A stretch of 64,000 bases of DNA, from assembly GCF_010974945.1 (NCBI RefSeq), contig NZ_JAAIVB010000037.1:248001-312000 (forward strand). The letters run 5' to 3'. Shown here in pieces: positions 8,836 to 15,157 of this stretch (position 1 is the stretch's first letter; each line of letters starts with the position of its first letter). Source of the stretch: Noviherbaspirillum galbum (GTDB lineage Bacteria; Pseudomonadota; Gammaproteobacteria; Burkholderiales; Burkholderiaceae_D). Made by a program: the position numbers and the translations under genes. The notes below the pieces were generated by a model. It was given only the letters and a program-made list of their open reading frames with translations. It was not told the origin of the DNA and searched no databases.

Positions 8836-9308
8836 TACTTCACCAGGCGGATAGTCGGGATAAGGTCGTCATCGTCGACCTTGGCGGCCTTCTCGAGCTG
8901 AAGGCCCTTGGAAGCATCTTCGGAGCGTCCAACAGTCGCTTGCGCGTGAACGTGGAGCATGCGCGCCAAAGACACAGCACGTCGGGAAAGCGTCTCTAGG
9001 AGCTTGTGCTTTGGGTTGACGATGGGCACGCCATTGCCGGAAGGGATAGTAAAGCCCTCGATATCGACCTCCGCCTGGAGGCGCTCGATGTCGGCCTGGC
9101 TGCGGGCCAGATTCGCCGCTATAGCGAGATCAGAAACGGTCCAAGTATCCCGCGCGCGGGCCGTCACAATCGCATCCCAGAACGGTTTGTCGCCCGGTCG
9201 AAGGGTGACATGAGGCGGAGGAGCCAAAGGGCCCATGGAAGCGGCCTGAGCGGCTTTCACAGCCGCCGCCGCGGAGTCGGATCTGCGTCGCTTGGGTGTC
9301 ACTTTCAT
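8835..9308 (-). CDS. terS: Phage terminase small subunit, P27 family
   Basis: DNA-recognition subunit that selects the genome for packaging. It is 157 aa. The basic N-terminus (MKVTPKRRRSDSAAAAVKAA) and the core PGDKPFWDAIVTARARDTWT, then SDLAIAANLARSQADIERLQAEV and IPSGNGVPIVNPKHKLLETL, match the P27-type small terminases. In satellites this subunit usually decides that the island, not the helper, is packaged. It couples with terL through a TAATG overlap. The gap to the HNH gene is 45 bases. Confidence 0.9.
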   Translation of the reverse strand: MKVTPKRRRSDSAAAAVKAAQAASMGPLAPPPHVTLRPGDKPFWDAIVTARARDTWTVSDLAIAANLARSQADIERLQAEVDIEGFTIPSGNGVPIVNPKHKLLETLSRRAVSLARMLHVHAQATVGRSEDASKGLQLEKAAKVDDDDLIPTIRLVK

Positions 9309-9353
9309 GGTGGATATTTACGGTTAGCGTATGAATGAGGGGAACAGGGCGGT

Positions 9354-9776
9354 TTAGGCGGCTGAGGTCTTGGTGATTTTTGCCTTTCGCCAAGGATGGT
9401 CAGGGTCAATCGGAATCCCATCCGCATCGCATCCCTTCATCGCCAGCACCTTTCCCGTTCGCTTGAAGTACTCATGCCGCTGGGTCTTGGACGAATGGCA
9501 AGGCTTACAAAGCCCCATCAGGTTCGATCGCTCGTTGTTCGTCGGATCGTTGTCGACGTGGTCAACCTCACTAGCCGGCACGGTCAGTCCCAGGCGCTGG
9601 CAATCAGCACAAAGCGGCTGCGCCGCCAGCACTGAGGCGCGCAGCTTGCGCCACGCCGCGCCATCGAGTGCCAGCGTGCGGCCGGTCTCAAGCTGTCGCT
9701 GCTTTAGGGTCTTGCTTGGGTACTTGCTTTGGGTCCTGCTTGGGGTCTTGAGCACCTGGATCCCCCTTGCCGTCAT
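9354..9776 (-). CDS. HNH endonuclease of the packaging module
   Basis: HNH nucleases encoded beside P27-type terminases are needed for specific cleavage during packaging in HK97-like phages. From ATG 9774-9776 the protein is 140 aa; the frame is open further (to 9899) inside the portal gene, so the start is uncertain. The HNH core has CADCQRLGLTVPASEVDHVD, then NNERSNLMGLCKPCHSSKTQ: two CxxC pairs plus the HNH His and Asn. Its first 29 codons overlap the portal's Pro/Lys/Gln-rich tail in another frame, an unusually long overlap. The C-terminus ends IPIDPDHPWRKAKITKTSAA. Confidence 0.88.
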   Translation of the reverse strand: MTARGIQVLKTPSRTQSKYPSKTLKQRQLETGRTLALDGAAWRKLRASVLAAQPLCADCQRLGLTVPASEVDHVDNDPTNNERSNLMGLCKPCHSSKTQRHEYFKRTGKVLAMKGCDADGIPIDPDHPWRKAKITKTSAA

Positions 9777-10965
9777 CGGGTTGAGTTCCTGGAGCCGGGG
9801 CTTGAGGGTCTGGAGCTTGGGGCGCTTTGGGCTTGTCATCGGCTTTGAGCTTGGGCAGGTTCTCGAACTTGCGGACCTCATCCACGGTGAGCCAGCCATC
9901 GGCTATGCCCTTTGCGTAAAAATCCGCTCGGTTGTTGCTGTCGCCTCTCAGGAGGCCTTCAACGTTATGCTCGGCGAAGTAGATACGCCGTCCGGCTTCG
10001 GTCAGTAGCATGCGGCTGATCGCCTGCTCCCACATGGCCAGATGGCGCCGCAGGGTGTGGACCACAAAGATGCGACCCATCTCCACGCTGTTGCTGTAGT
10101 TGCCGTGTCTCAGATCCCCGATGATGGTCGGAGGTACTCGGAACAGGCGCGCGATTTCCTCCACAGAGAACTGACGTGCTTCGAGCCATTGCGCATCCTC
10201 CATGCTCATCGAGACGGTCTGATAGTCCAAGCCTTGATCCAACACAGCAGTCTTTCCAGCATTGGCGCCGCTGCCGTACTGGCTTTGCCAGTGCTGGCCG
10301 ATCGTGGTCTTCTGTTCTGCGTTGAGCTTGCCGGGGAACTTGAGCAAGCCAGACAGGCGTGTACCGTTGAGGAATGTGCTATTGCCATGGTCACGCTCAG
10401 CGAGTGCAAGCTGTACCGTCTCGCGGCTGGCGGTAATCGGAGAGACGCCCACCTTTCCATTGTCGGAGCGGTGGCGCAGGTGGAAGACTTCCTCTTGGAT
10501 CAGTCGGCGCTTATTGCCCTTGAGGTCTGACACGTCATAGGCAAGGCGGCCGTTGTCCAGCTGGAGGACCGTGACTCGGTCAGCGGGAATCGGGAGCAGC
10601 GTGCGCACCTGGCCGTCATACCCTCGCAGGATCTCGGCATAGGCATTGCCACGCAAGAGCACAGACGCTTGCATCAGCTCGCGGAATTCCAGAGCGCTTT
10701 GCAAGTCATTCGGCGAGTCGTGAAGTACCTTGTAAAGCGGATGATCGTCGGCCCGGTCTCGGCCGTCATCGTCGGTTTTGCGGTAGAGGATCAACGGCAG
10801 GGAGGCGATGGTCTCGGAGATAGCGGAGACGCAGGCGTAGACGGTCGACAGGCTTTCCGCCTGCCCTGGTGCGCCGCCGCCTCCACGCAGGATTGCCGCC
10901 CCTCGCCAAGATAGGTCCTCCGAGCGGCGCTCGATGCGGTTGAAGATTCGCTGAATGATGTTCAT
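9688..10965 (-). CDS. Phage portal protein, HK97 family
   Basis: Forms the dodecameric ring at the capsid vertex through which DNA is packaged. It is 425 aa. Recognisable stretches are SLSTVYACVSAISETIASLP near residue 40, LLRGNAYAEILRGYDGQV, and the C-terminal core FSVEEIARLFRVPPTIIGDL. ATG at 10965 overlaps the protease stop (ATGA). An upstream in-frame TTG at 10980 is less likely. The last 45 residues are a low-complexity Pro/Lys/Gln/Asp tail with repeated DPKQDPKQ, where the HNH gene overlaps in another frame. Confidence 0.93.
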   Translation of the reverse strand: MNIIQRIFNRIERRSEDLSWRGAAILRGGGGAPGQAESLSTVYACVSAISETIASLPLILYRKTDDDGRDRADDHPLYKVLHDSPNDLQSALEFRELMQASVLLRGNAYAEILRGYDGQVRTLLPIPADRVTVLQLDNGRLAYDVSDLKGNKRRLIQEEVFHLRHRSDNGKVGVSPITASRETVQLALAERDHGNSTFLNGTRLSGLLKFPGKLNAEQKTTIGQHWQSQYGSGANAGKTAVLDQGLDYQTVSMSMEDAQWLEARQFSVEEIARLFRVPPTIIGDLRHGNYSNSVEMGRIFVVHTLRRHLAMWEQAISRMLLTEAGRRIYFAEHNVEGLLRGDSNNRADFYAKGIADGWLTVDEVRKFENLPKLKADDKPKAPQAPDPQAPAPGTQPDDGKGDPGAQDPKQDPKQVPKQDPKAATA

Positions 10966-11504
10966 AGGGTATCGAGCCAAAGGGCATGGAGGCTGCGGGC
11001 ACCAGCGAGCTGCGGCATGCTGCGCTTTGCAATGCTGGTGTCCATGTAGGCCGGGTCGTCGGTCAGCGTGATTTCGATCAGATCAACGTCCAGCAGCTCG
11101 CGCACCAGGGAAGTTCCTCGCTCCTCCCAGCGGTCGCCGTTCTCGCGGACACGAAAGCCGAAAGAGCAGCCGGCCACGTCGCCGCGGTCGACCAGGATGG
11201 AGAGGTCCTTGCCGGTGGAAGTGCTGGGCAGGTCAAGCTCGAAGGCAAGGCCTTTGGGATCCTCGATCAGCCGAAGCGTGCCGGCCTGAGTGGTACCGAG
11301 CAGCGCCTTGCCGTCGTGCTGCCACAGCGCTCGGATGTTGACGCCGGATTTCAGCGACGCATCGAATGCGCCGCGCCGGATGATCTCGACAAAGCCGCCC
11401 AGATCGCGGCTCTCGGAGTTGTAGACTGCGGCATAGCCGGTCAGCTTGCCGGTGGAGTTGGTGCGGAGACTTCCGCCCGATCGTATCTCGAAAGTATTGG
11501 TCAT
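10962..11504 (-). CDS. HK97-family prohead protease
   Basis: Serine protease that trims the capsid delta domain during head maturation. It is 180 aa from MTNTFEIRSGGSLRTNSTGK. This start has GGAGGG seven bases upstream; an ATG five codons earlier (11519) overlaps the capsid stop as TAATG and is the alternative. Catalytic-region motifs are visible: IRALWQHDGKALLGTTQAGT (His) and DRGDVAGCSFGFRV (Ser), then LDVDLIEITLTDDPAYMDT. It lies between capsid and portal with overlaps at both ends, a compact, apparently functional head module. Confidence 0.92.
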   Translation of the reverse strand: MTNTFEIRSGGSLRTNSTGKLTGYAAVYNSESRDLGGFVEIIRRGAFDASLKSGVNIRALWQHDGKALLGTTQAGTLRLIEDPKGLAFELDLPSTSTGKDLSILVDRGDVAGCSFGFRVRENGDRWEERGTSLVRELLDVDLIEITLTDDPAYMDTSIAKRSMPQLAGARSLHALWLDTL

Positions 11505-11518
11505 CTCCGCACCCTCCA

Positions 11519-12751
11519 TTAGCTGATGGCGATGTCGTCGGCGACCACGAAGGCTTCAGGGTGACGAATCACGATATCGGCTGTTGCCATCGCGCGCACC
11601 AGCACGCCGCCGCGCGCGTAGGCGGTCGAGTCAAACGGGTTGACCAGGATATCCAGCTCGGACCAGAGGCCCAGAATGACTTGTGAGAAGTCGCCCAGAA
11701 TGAGCCGGCCCTTGTTCGGCGAGCCAGTCTTGACCGGCACCTGGTTCGTGACACTCACGCCCAGCTCAGCCATCAAGCCGCCTTCAACCAGGTATTGCGC
11801 GCCGGCCGTTGCCGACTTCAGGGTAGTGCGCAGCTTGGTTGCCACCTGCGGATGAGTAAGCCAGGCATTAGCAGTGGCGTTGGACAGTTCCAGCTTTTGG
11901 AGCATGGCATTGATGCCGGCCCAGTCCAACGTCGCGAGGCTCGCGGTCTGAATGCCTACAGTCGGCAGGATGCCGGTTGGCTGGTTCGAGCCGCCGCCGT
12001 TAATCATGGCCGTGTCGAGCGCTTGCGCCAGGGCGAAGCTCATATCGTCGCGCAGGAGCTGCTCGATCGCTGGGGACGATTGCTGGATAAGCTGGCGGGA
12101 CATCTCGGACAGAGCGCCAACATGCTTTGGGGCGAGCGACTTCTTCGCGAAGGTCATGTCTGAGGCGGAGAGCGCGCCATTTTCGGCAACCCAGCCAGAG
12201 GTAACGCCGGAACCATACGCCGGGATATCGACGTTGCCGGTGAGGCCGGTGAGCACGCGGGCGCCCAGCTGGCGGGCGAGCAGCTTATTTCGGAAGGGCT
12301 CGATGAACTGGTCGGCGCGCAGGTCAGTGGCGACCACTTGGCTTGCTGTGCTGGTCAGGTTGACGCGGCGCTCCAGCAAGGACAGCGGCACGAACATGCC
12401 GGAGGCTTTGCGGCCGGTGCGGCGCTCGGTCTCTTGCGAGTACTCCAAGGCGGCGCCGGTCAGGCTGCGGCCTTCCATGCCCGCTTTGAGAACGTCCAGC
12501 AGGGAGACCCGGCTTTCCAGATCGACTTGCTGGCGTTCTACCGGAGCACCTTGCATGCGGCGCTCAGTCTCAGCCATGAACATGGCTCGCTGCTCGTCGG
12601 CTTCCAAACCAGTGATCTCTGCCTTCAGGGCATCAAACTTGGAGGACTCGTCAGCGCTTAGGCTGCGTTTTTCGGTTTCGGCTTTCGCTAGGAGGGAGCG
12701 CATCTCCGCCACTTTGGCGGCCTTTTTTTCACGAATTTCTTGGAGAGTCAT
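11519..12751 (-). CDS. Phage major capsid protein, HK97 fold
   Basis: Shell protein, 410 aa. Residues 1-75 are a predicted coiled-coil delta (scaffold) domain rich in Lys/Glu/Ala (EIREKKAAKVAEMRSLLAKA). The HK97 fold follows, with GMFVPLSLLERRVNLTSTAS, GNVDIPAYGSGVTSGWVAEN, LLRDDMSFALAQALDTAMIN and GGGSNQPTGILPTVG, and the C-terminal P/A-domain stretch KGRLILGDFSQVILGLWSEL. AAAGGA upstream supports the start. It is the first gene of the capsid operon and follows the repeat-rich gap at 12752-13345. Confidence 0.94.
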   Translation of the reverse strand: MTLQEIREKKAAKVAEMRSLLAKAETEKRSLSADESSKFDALKAEITGLEADEQRAMFMAETERRMQGAPVERQQVDLESRVSLLDVLKAGMEGRSLTGAALEYSQETERRTGRKASGMFVPLSLLERRVNLTSTASQVVATDLRADQFIEPFRNKLLARQLGARVLTGLTGNVDIPAYGSGVTSGWVAENGALSASDMTFAKKSLAPKHVGALSEMSRQLIQQSSPAIEQLLRDDMSFALAQALDTAMINGGGSNQPTGILPTVGIQTASLATLDWAGINAMLQKLELSNATANAWLTHPQVATKLRTTLKSATAGAQYLVEGGLMAELGVSVTNQVPVKTGSPNKGRLILGDFSQVILGLWSELDILVNPFDSTAYARGGVLVRAMATADIVIRHPEAFVVADDIAIS

Positions 12752-13033
12752 TTGGATTCCTTTGCAAAGGGGAAAGGGTGAATCTCGCTCGTTATAGCAA
12801 TGGAAAAACCCGAAGGGTTGAAGTCAGGAAAGATAAAACTATGGTGAACAGAGGAGAACAGCTCGGTGAAATGCCCTTGTTTTGCGCGAGCTTTCGCGAG
12901 CCCTCGCGAGGATCATCGAAGGGTCTCCGGAGGGGCTTGGAAGGGGCAGAGAACCGTTCCTGAAGATTCGCGTAACGGCTCAGCAACGGTTCCGTAACGG
13001 TTACTTGTTCCTGAGGCAAAGGAGCCCAAAAAC

Positions 13034-13078
13034 GGAACAGGCCCGTTTTCGGAACCCTTCCAATTTTGGGCCTGTTCC
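13034..13078. repeat. Inverted repeat, 11-bp arms
   Basis: GGAACAGGCCC at 13034-13044 and its exact complement GGGCCTGTTCC at 13068-13078 are separated by 23 bases. CCCAAAA / TTTTGGG partly nests with it. Could form a cruciform or RNA hairpin. Confidence 0.6.
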
Positions 13079-13115
13079 TCCAGGGCGGTAAGCCTATGAC
13101 AGCTGCCTTAGGGGT

Positions 13116-13176
13116 GAACGACGTTCAGTGCCTCATGTCGTCAGGTTCAGTGCCTTTGGAACGACGTTCAGTGCCT
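13116..13176 (+). repeat. Direct repeats GAACGACGTTCAGTGCCT
   Basis: An 18-bp unit at 13116-13133 recurs exactly at 13159-13176, and a shorter copy GGTTCAGTGCCT lies between at 13144-13155. Each full unit contains the small palindrome GAACGACGTTC. Confidence 0.65.
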
Positions 13177-13252
13177 TCATCGAGAATCTGCTCTCATCTT
13201 GTCCCCCGGTGATCGATCAAATGCGGTGGGTAGATGGTATTTCTAGATAACG

Positions 13253-13377
13253 CTCCAGTTTCTGGAGTAGAGAGAAGGGTAAAAAGGGGTCCTATTGCTC
13301 CAGAAACTGGAGTAGTAGACGCTCTCTCTACTCCAGAAACTGGAGCTATGCTGCGGCTGCTACTCCAGAAACTGGAG
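13253..13377. repeat. Four copies of palindrome CTCCAG-N3-CTGGAG
   Basis: Exact 15-bp palindromes at 13253-13267 (centre TTT), 13298-13312, 13331-13345 and 13363-13377 (centre AAA), with start spacings of 45, 33 and 32 bp. Copies 1 (reversed) and 3 share a longer flank CTCTCTA. Copy 3 abuts the stop codon of the replication-like gene and copy 4 lies inside its last codons. Likely binding sites for an element-encoded protein, either origin iterons or operators. Confidence 0.8.
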
Positions 13378-13786
13378 TAAGACTTGCGATTTTCAGATGC
13401 CGGTAAGCACCGCGCGGAAATGCTGTTGGCTTGACGTCCATCCCGTCGATTTCATCCAATGCCAACCAGGTAACGGCATACCAGGCCGCCTTGTTTGGAC
13501 GCGCTCCCTTGCGAGTCTCAAAGAGAAGGCCGGACTCGAGCAGCTCGGACTTGGCCTTCATCAACGTGGTTTGAGAATGCCAGCCGCGAGCCGACATGAC
13601 GACCCAAGCACAGTAAAGCCGCCCGTTGTTATCGCCCCTAAGCTGGGAAGCGATATCCCATAAGAGCTTTACCGCGCCTGGAGAAAGAGCAAGATAGGCC
13701 GGACAATCCAAAACGCTCAAGGGAACGGCTATAAAGCCGCCACCATCGCGCTTTTGCTTGGCGTCCTTATGTCGGCGTTTGGTCAT
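13346..13786 (-). CDS. Winged-helix replication-like protein
   Basis: 146 aa, basic N-terminus (MTKRRHKDAKQKRDGGGFIA). The core LSPGAVKLLWDIASQLRGDN, then NGRLYCAWVVMSARGWHSQT and TLMKAKSELLESGLLFETRK, ending KAAWYAVTWLALDEID, is typical of winged-helix proteins found in phage and satellite replication regions. I infer a DNA-binding role in replication initiation. Its 3' end carries two of the four CTCCAG palindromes, and the gene is followed by the origin-like gap. The C-terminal residues (LTPVSGVAAAA) are encoded by palindrome sequence. No Shine-Dalgarno is obvious. No primase or helicase gene accompanies it. Confidence 0.7.
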   Translation of the reverse strand: MTKRRHKDAKQKRDGGGFIAVPLSVLDCPAYLALSPGAVKLLWDIASQLRGDNNGRLYCAWVVMSARGWHSQTTLMKAKSELLESGLLFETRKGARPNKAAWYAVTWLALDEIDGMDVKPTAFPRGAYRHLKIASLTPVSGVAAAA

Positions 13787-13858
13787 CGCTCAAACGCCCT
13801 GTTTGAGGTGTCCAGCTGGAACCGCGGCCGGAACACTTAGATCGGGAAGGGAGGGCGC

Positions 13859-14188
13859 TCATTGAGTCTTCCCCTTTTTTTGCCGCCTCAATTCCTCGTT
13901 GTTGTTGCGATCGATGACGCGGCCGGCAGTTTCGGTCAGCATTCTGGCGGAAGCCAGCGCCATGCGGTTCAACGCGGCTCGGTGAACATGGTCAAGAATG
14001 GGAGAATCTTCATTGTCTTCGCTGAGGATGCTGTCCTCGATCAGATCAAGGATGACTGCAATCCCTTTGCCGACATCGTGGGCGAGCTCTGCTAGATCTT
14101 CGGCCGGATCATGGCCGCCGTTGACGTGCCAGGAAAAGGATTGGAATAAGGCTTTGGGTGGGCGATTGGACGAGTCTGAGCCAGGCAT
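13859..14188 (-). CDS. Small helical protein under apparent C4 antisense control
   Basis: 109 aa starting MPGSDSSNRPPKALFQSFSW. This start is supported by AAGGAGG seven bases upstream, and that ribosome site is complementary to the loop of the antisense RNA at 14241-14316. The protein has a predicted helical core (EDLAELAHDVGKGIAVILDL, then LDHVHRAALNRMALASARML) and a basic tail (RNNNEELRRQKKGKTQ). No family recognised. In phages P1 and P7 the gene in this position is icd/ant, a cell-division inhibitor and antirepressor, but no resemblance can be claimed. The frame is open upstream through the antisense region, probably by chance. Confidence 0.7.
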   Translation of the reverse strand: MPGSDSSNRPPKALFQSFSWHVNGGHDPAEDLAELAHDVGKGIAVILDLIEDSILSEDNEDSPILDHVHRAALNRMALASARMLTETAGRVIDRNNNEELRRQKKGKTQ

Positions 14189-14240
14189 GCGAGCCTCCTT
14201 GAGTAGCGGTTGAACCGCCGCCTCGCTTCCAAACGAGGGG

Positions 14241-14316
14241 GGGCGGCAGATGGCAGGGTTGGAAGACCGGTACTCAAGGAAACCGGCAGGCCGAAGCCTC
14301 CCCACCACCGCCGCCC
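14241..14316 (-). ncRNA. C4-type antisense RNA candidate
   Basis: A 9-bp closing stem (14308-14316 with 14241-14249, one G-U) encloses an AGGC-UUCG-GCCU hairpin (14288-14299) and a CCGGU/ACCGG hairpin (14267-14286). The loop of the second hairpin contributes UCCUUGAGUA (14271-14280), exactly complementary to UACUCAAGGA covering the ribosome site of the next gene (14196-14205). A second box CUUCCAA (14259-14265) is complementary to UUGGAAG upstream of the same gene (14226-14232). Two antisense boxes against a downstream ribosome site is the arrangement known for C4 RNAs of P1/P7-type phages. The ends of the mature RNA are guesses. Confidence 0.7.
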
Positions 14317-14341
14317 ATTGAAGGCGCAGCATGGTACGGAC

Positions 14342-14365
14342 GAAAAAATACCGCCTGGTGGCGGT
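14342..14365 (-). terminator. Intrinsic terminator in the leader before the antisense RNA
   Basis: Hairpin ACCGCC-ACCA-GGCGGT (14350-14365) followed by ATTTTTTC on the minus strand. It lies directly downstream of degenerate copies of the antisense target boxes (14371-14394), so pairing there could affect termination. Confidence 0.7.
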
Positions 14366-14463
14366 TGTCCGCCTCGAGTAATTCGGGCTTCCAAACCCGG
14401 TTGCCTCTTTATCAGCAACGGGGAAAGCATACGCCCGCAGTAAACCGGAGTCAATAGCTGTAC

Positions 14464-14751
14464 TCATGCGCCCATCCCGATATAGCGATAGCGCTTGACG
14501 TGAACCTCGCGGCCGAAGCGGGTCCGCACCCATTCCCAGTCATCATGGAACTGGTAGCCTTTGGCGCGCAAGCTTGAGATCGTTGAGTGGAGGCAATGGT
14601 CGCCCAGGCGCTCGGCCTCGAAGCGGTTCAAGCTCTGGCCGGCGCGCATAATTGCCAGGATGTGACCTTCTTTGGTATTCTGCGCGGGCTGTGTATTCGA
14701 AAGCGCGTTCTCTTGGCGGGGCAACGCGCTTTTTTCTTTTTCCAGATCCAT
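14464..14751 (-). CDS. Small HTH-like phage protein of unknown function
   Basis: 95 aa. The N-terminal part is charged (MDLEKEKSALPRQENALSNT). The middle HILAIMRAGQSLNRFEAERL, then LHSTISSLRAKGYQFHD, looks like a winged-helix / HTH found in small phage proteins that choose the next module. The C-terminal WEWVRTRFGREVHVKRYRY is basic. Start supported by GGAGGG about seven bases upstream. It begins four bases after the stop of the AlpA-like gene and so belongs to the same transcript; the terminator and antisense region follow it. Confidence 0.7.
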   Translation of the reverse strand: MDLEKEKSALPRQENALSNTQPAQNTKEGHILAIMRAGQSLNRFEAERLGDHCLHSTISSLRAKGYQFHDDWEWVRTRFGREVHVKRYRYIGMGA

Positions 14752-14754
14752 GGC

Positions 14755-14997
14755 TCAACCCTCCACGGTGGTCTGGTTCGTCTGGGCTTCCATTTGCGCG
14801 CGCCAGTCTGCGGCGGCCTCGGTACTAATCAAGGTCCGGCGGCCGACTTTCATCAGGCGGGGCCCTTTGCCTTCGTTGACCAGCTTGTGAAAAAAGCTGC
14901 GGGAGATGTTGCCATGTTCGTAGCAGAACTCCGCTACGGTAAAGGCAGGCTTGCTATGGATGCGCTTGTCGTGTTCGAAATTGGATTGGATGCTCAT
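14755..14997 (-). CDS. AlpA/excisionase-like DNA-binding protein
   Basis: 80 aa with a MerR/excisionase-type HTH: FTVAEFCYEHGNISRSFFHK, then LVNEGKGPRLMKVGRRTLIS and TEAAADWRAQME. Such proteins in satellites and P4-like elements act as excisionase or early activator. AAGGAA before the ATG supports the start. Upstream are a 16-bp dyad (15028-15043) and three 21-bp operator-like repeats (15095-15157), suggesting that this is the first gene of a regulated early operon. Confidence 0.75.
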   Translation of the reverse strand: MSIQSNFEHDKRIHSKPAFTVAEFCYEHGNISRSFFHKLVNEGKGPRLMKVGRRTLISTEAAADWRAQMEAQTNQTTVEG

Positions 14998-15027
14998 CTA
15001 AATTCCTTGTCTGTAGTTTCGTGAACA

Positions 15028-15043
15028 CCACTATCACCAGTGG
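15028..15043. promoter_or_regulatory. Dyad CCACT-N6-AGTGG upstream of the AlpA-like gene
   Basis: Perfect 5-bp arms around ATCACC, 31 bases upstream of the ATG at 14997. It resembles a phage-type operator overlapping the likely promoter. Confidence 0.4.
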
Positions 15044-15094
15044 CGTGACAAGGACTTTATAAATTGCGGCTGAATTAAAAAATTTGGATACGTT

Positions 15095-15157
15095 GCGGAC
15101 AAATATTTTTCCGTGGCGAACAAATATTTGTCCGCTGCGGAAAGATATTAATTAGCT
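15095..15157. repeat. Three 21-bp operator-like repeats
   Basis: Three consecutive units starting GCGGA/GCGAA at 15095, 15116 and 15137. The middle one, GCGAACAAATATTTGTCCGC, is almost perfectly palindromic. The first keeps GGAC-AAATATTT-TTCC; the third is degenerate (GCGGAAAGATATT) and overlaps the stop of the upstream gene. Palindrome centres are exactly 21 bp apart, two helical turns, so three protein dimers could bind one face of the DNA. Confidence 0.75.

Larger units (their letters stand above)
12752..13345. other. Repeat-rich, gene-free control or origin-like region of the element
   Basis: 594 bases without a credible gene, between capsid and the replication-like gene. It holds CGCGAG repeats (12885-12920), CGTAACGG repeats and a GTAACGGTTAC palindrome (12971-13002), an inverted repeat GGAACAGGCCC / GGGCCTGTTCC (13034-13044 and 13068-13078), three TTCAGTGCCT units (13116-13176), and the first copies of the CTCCAG-N3-CTGGAG palindrome. 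Such density next to a winged-helix replication-like gene suggests a replication origin, a regulator-binding region, or both, plus the capsid promoter. Confidence 0.5.

Noticed and set aside
13253-13377. CRISPR array
   Set aside because: The four repeats are 15-bp palindromes with irregular spacing and partly coding sequence; no cas genes are present.
14189-14533. N-terminal extension of the 109-aa satellite protein
   Set aside because: The region is explained by the antisense RNA and a terminator; the strong ribosome site is at the later ATG.
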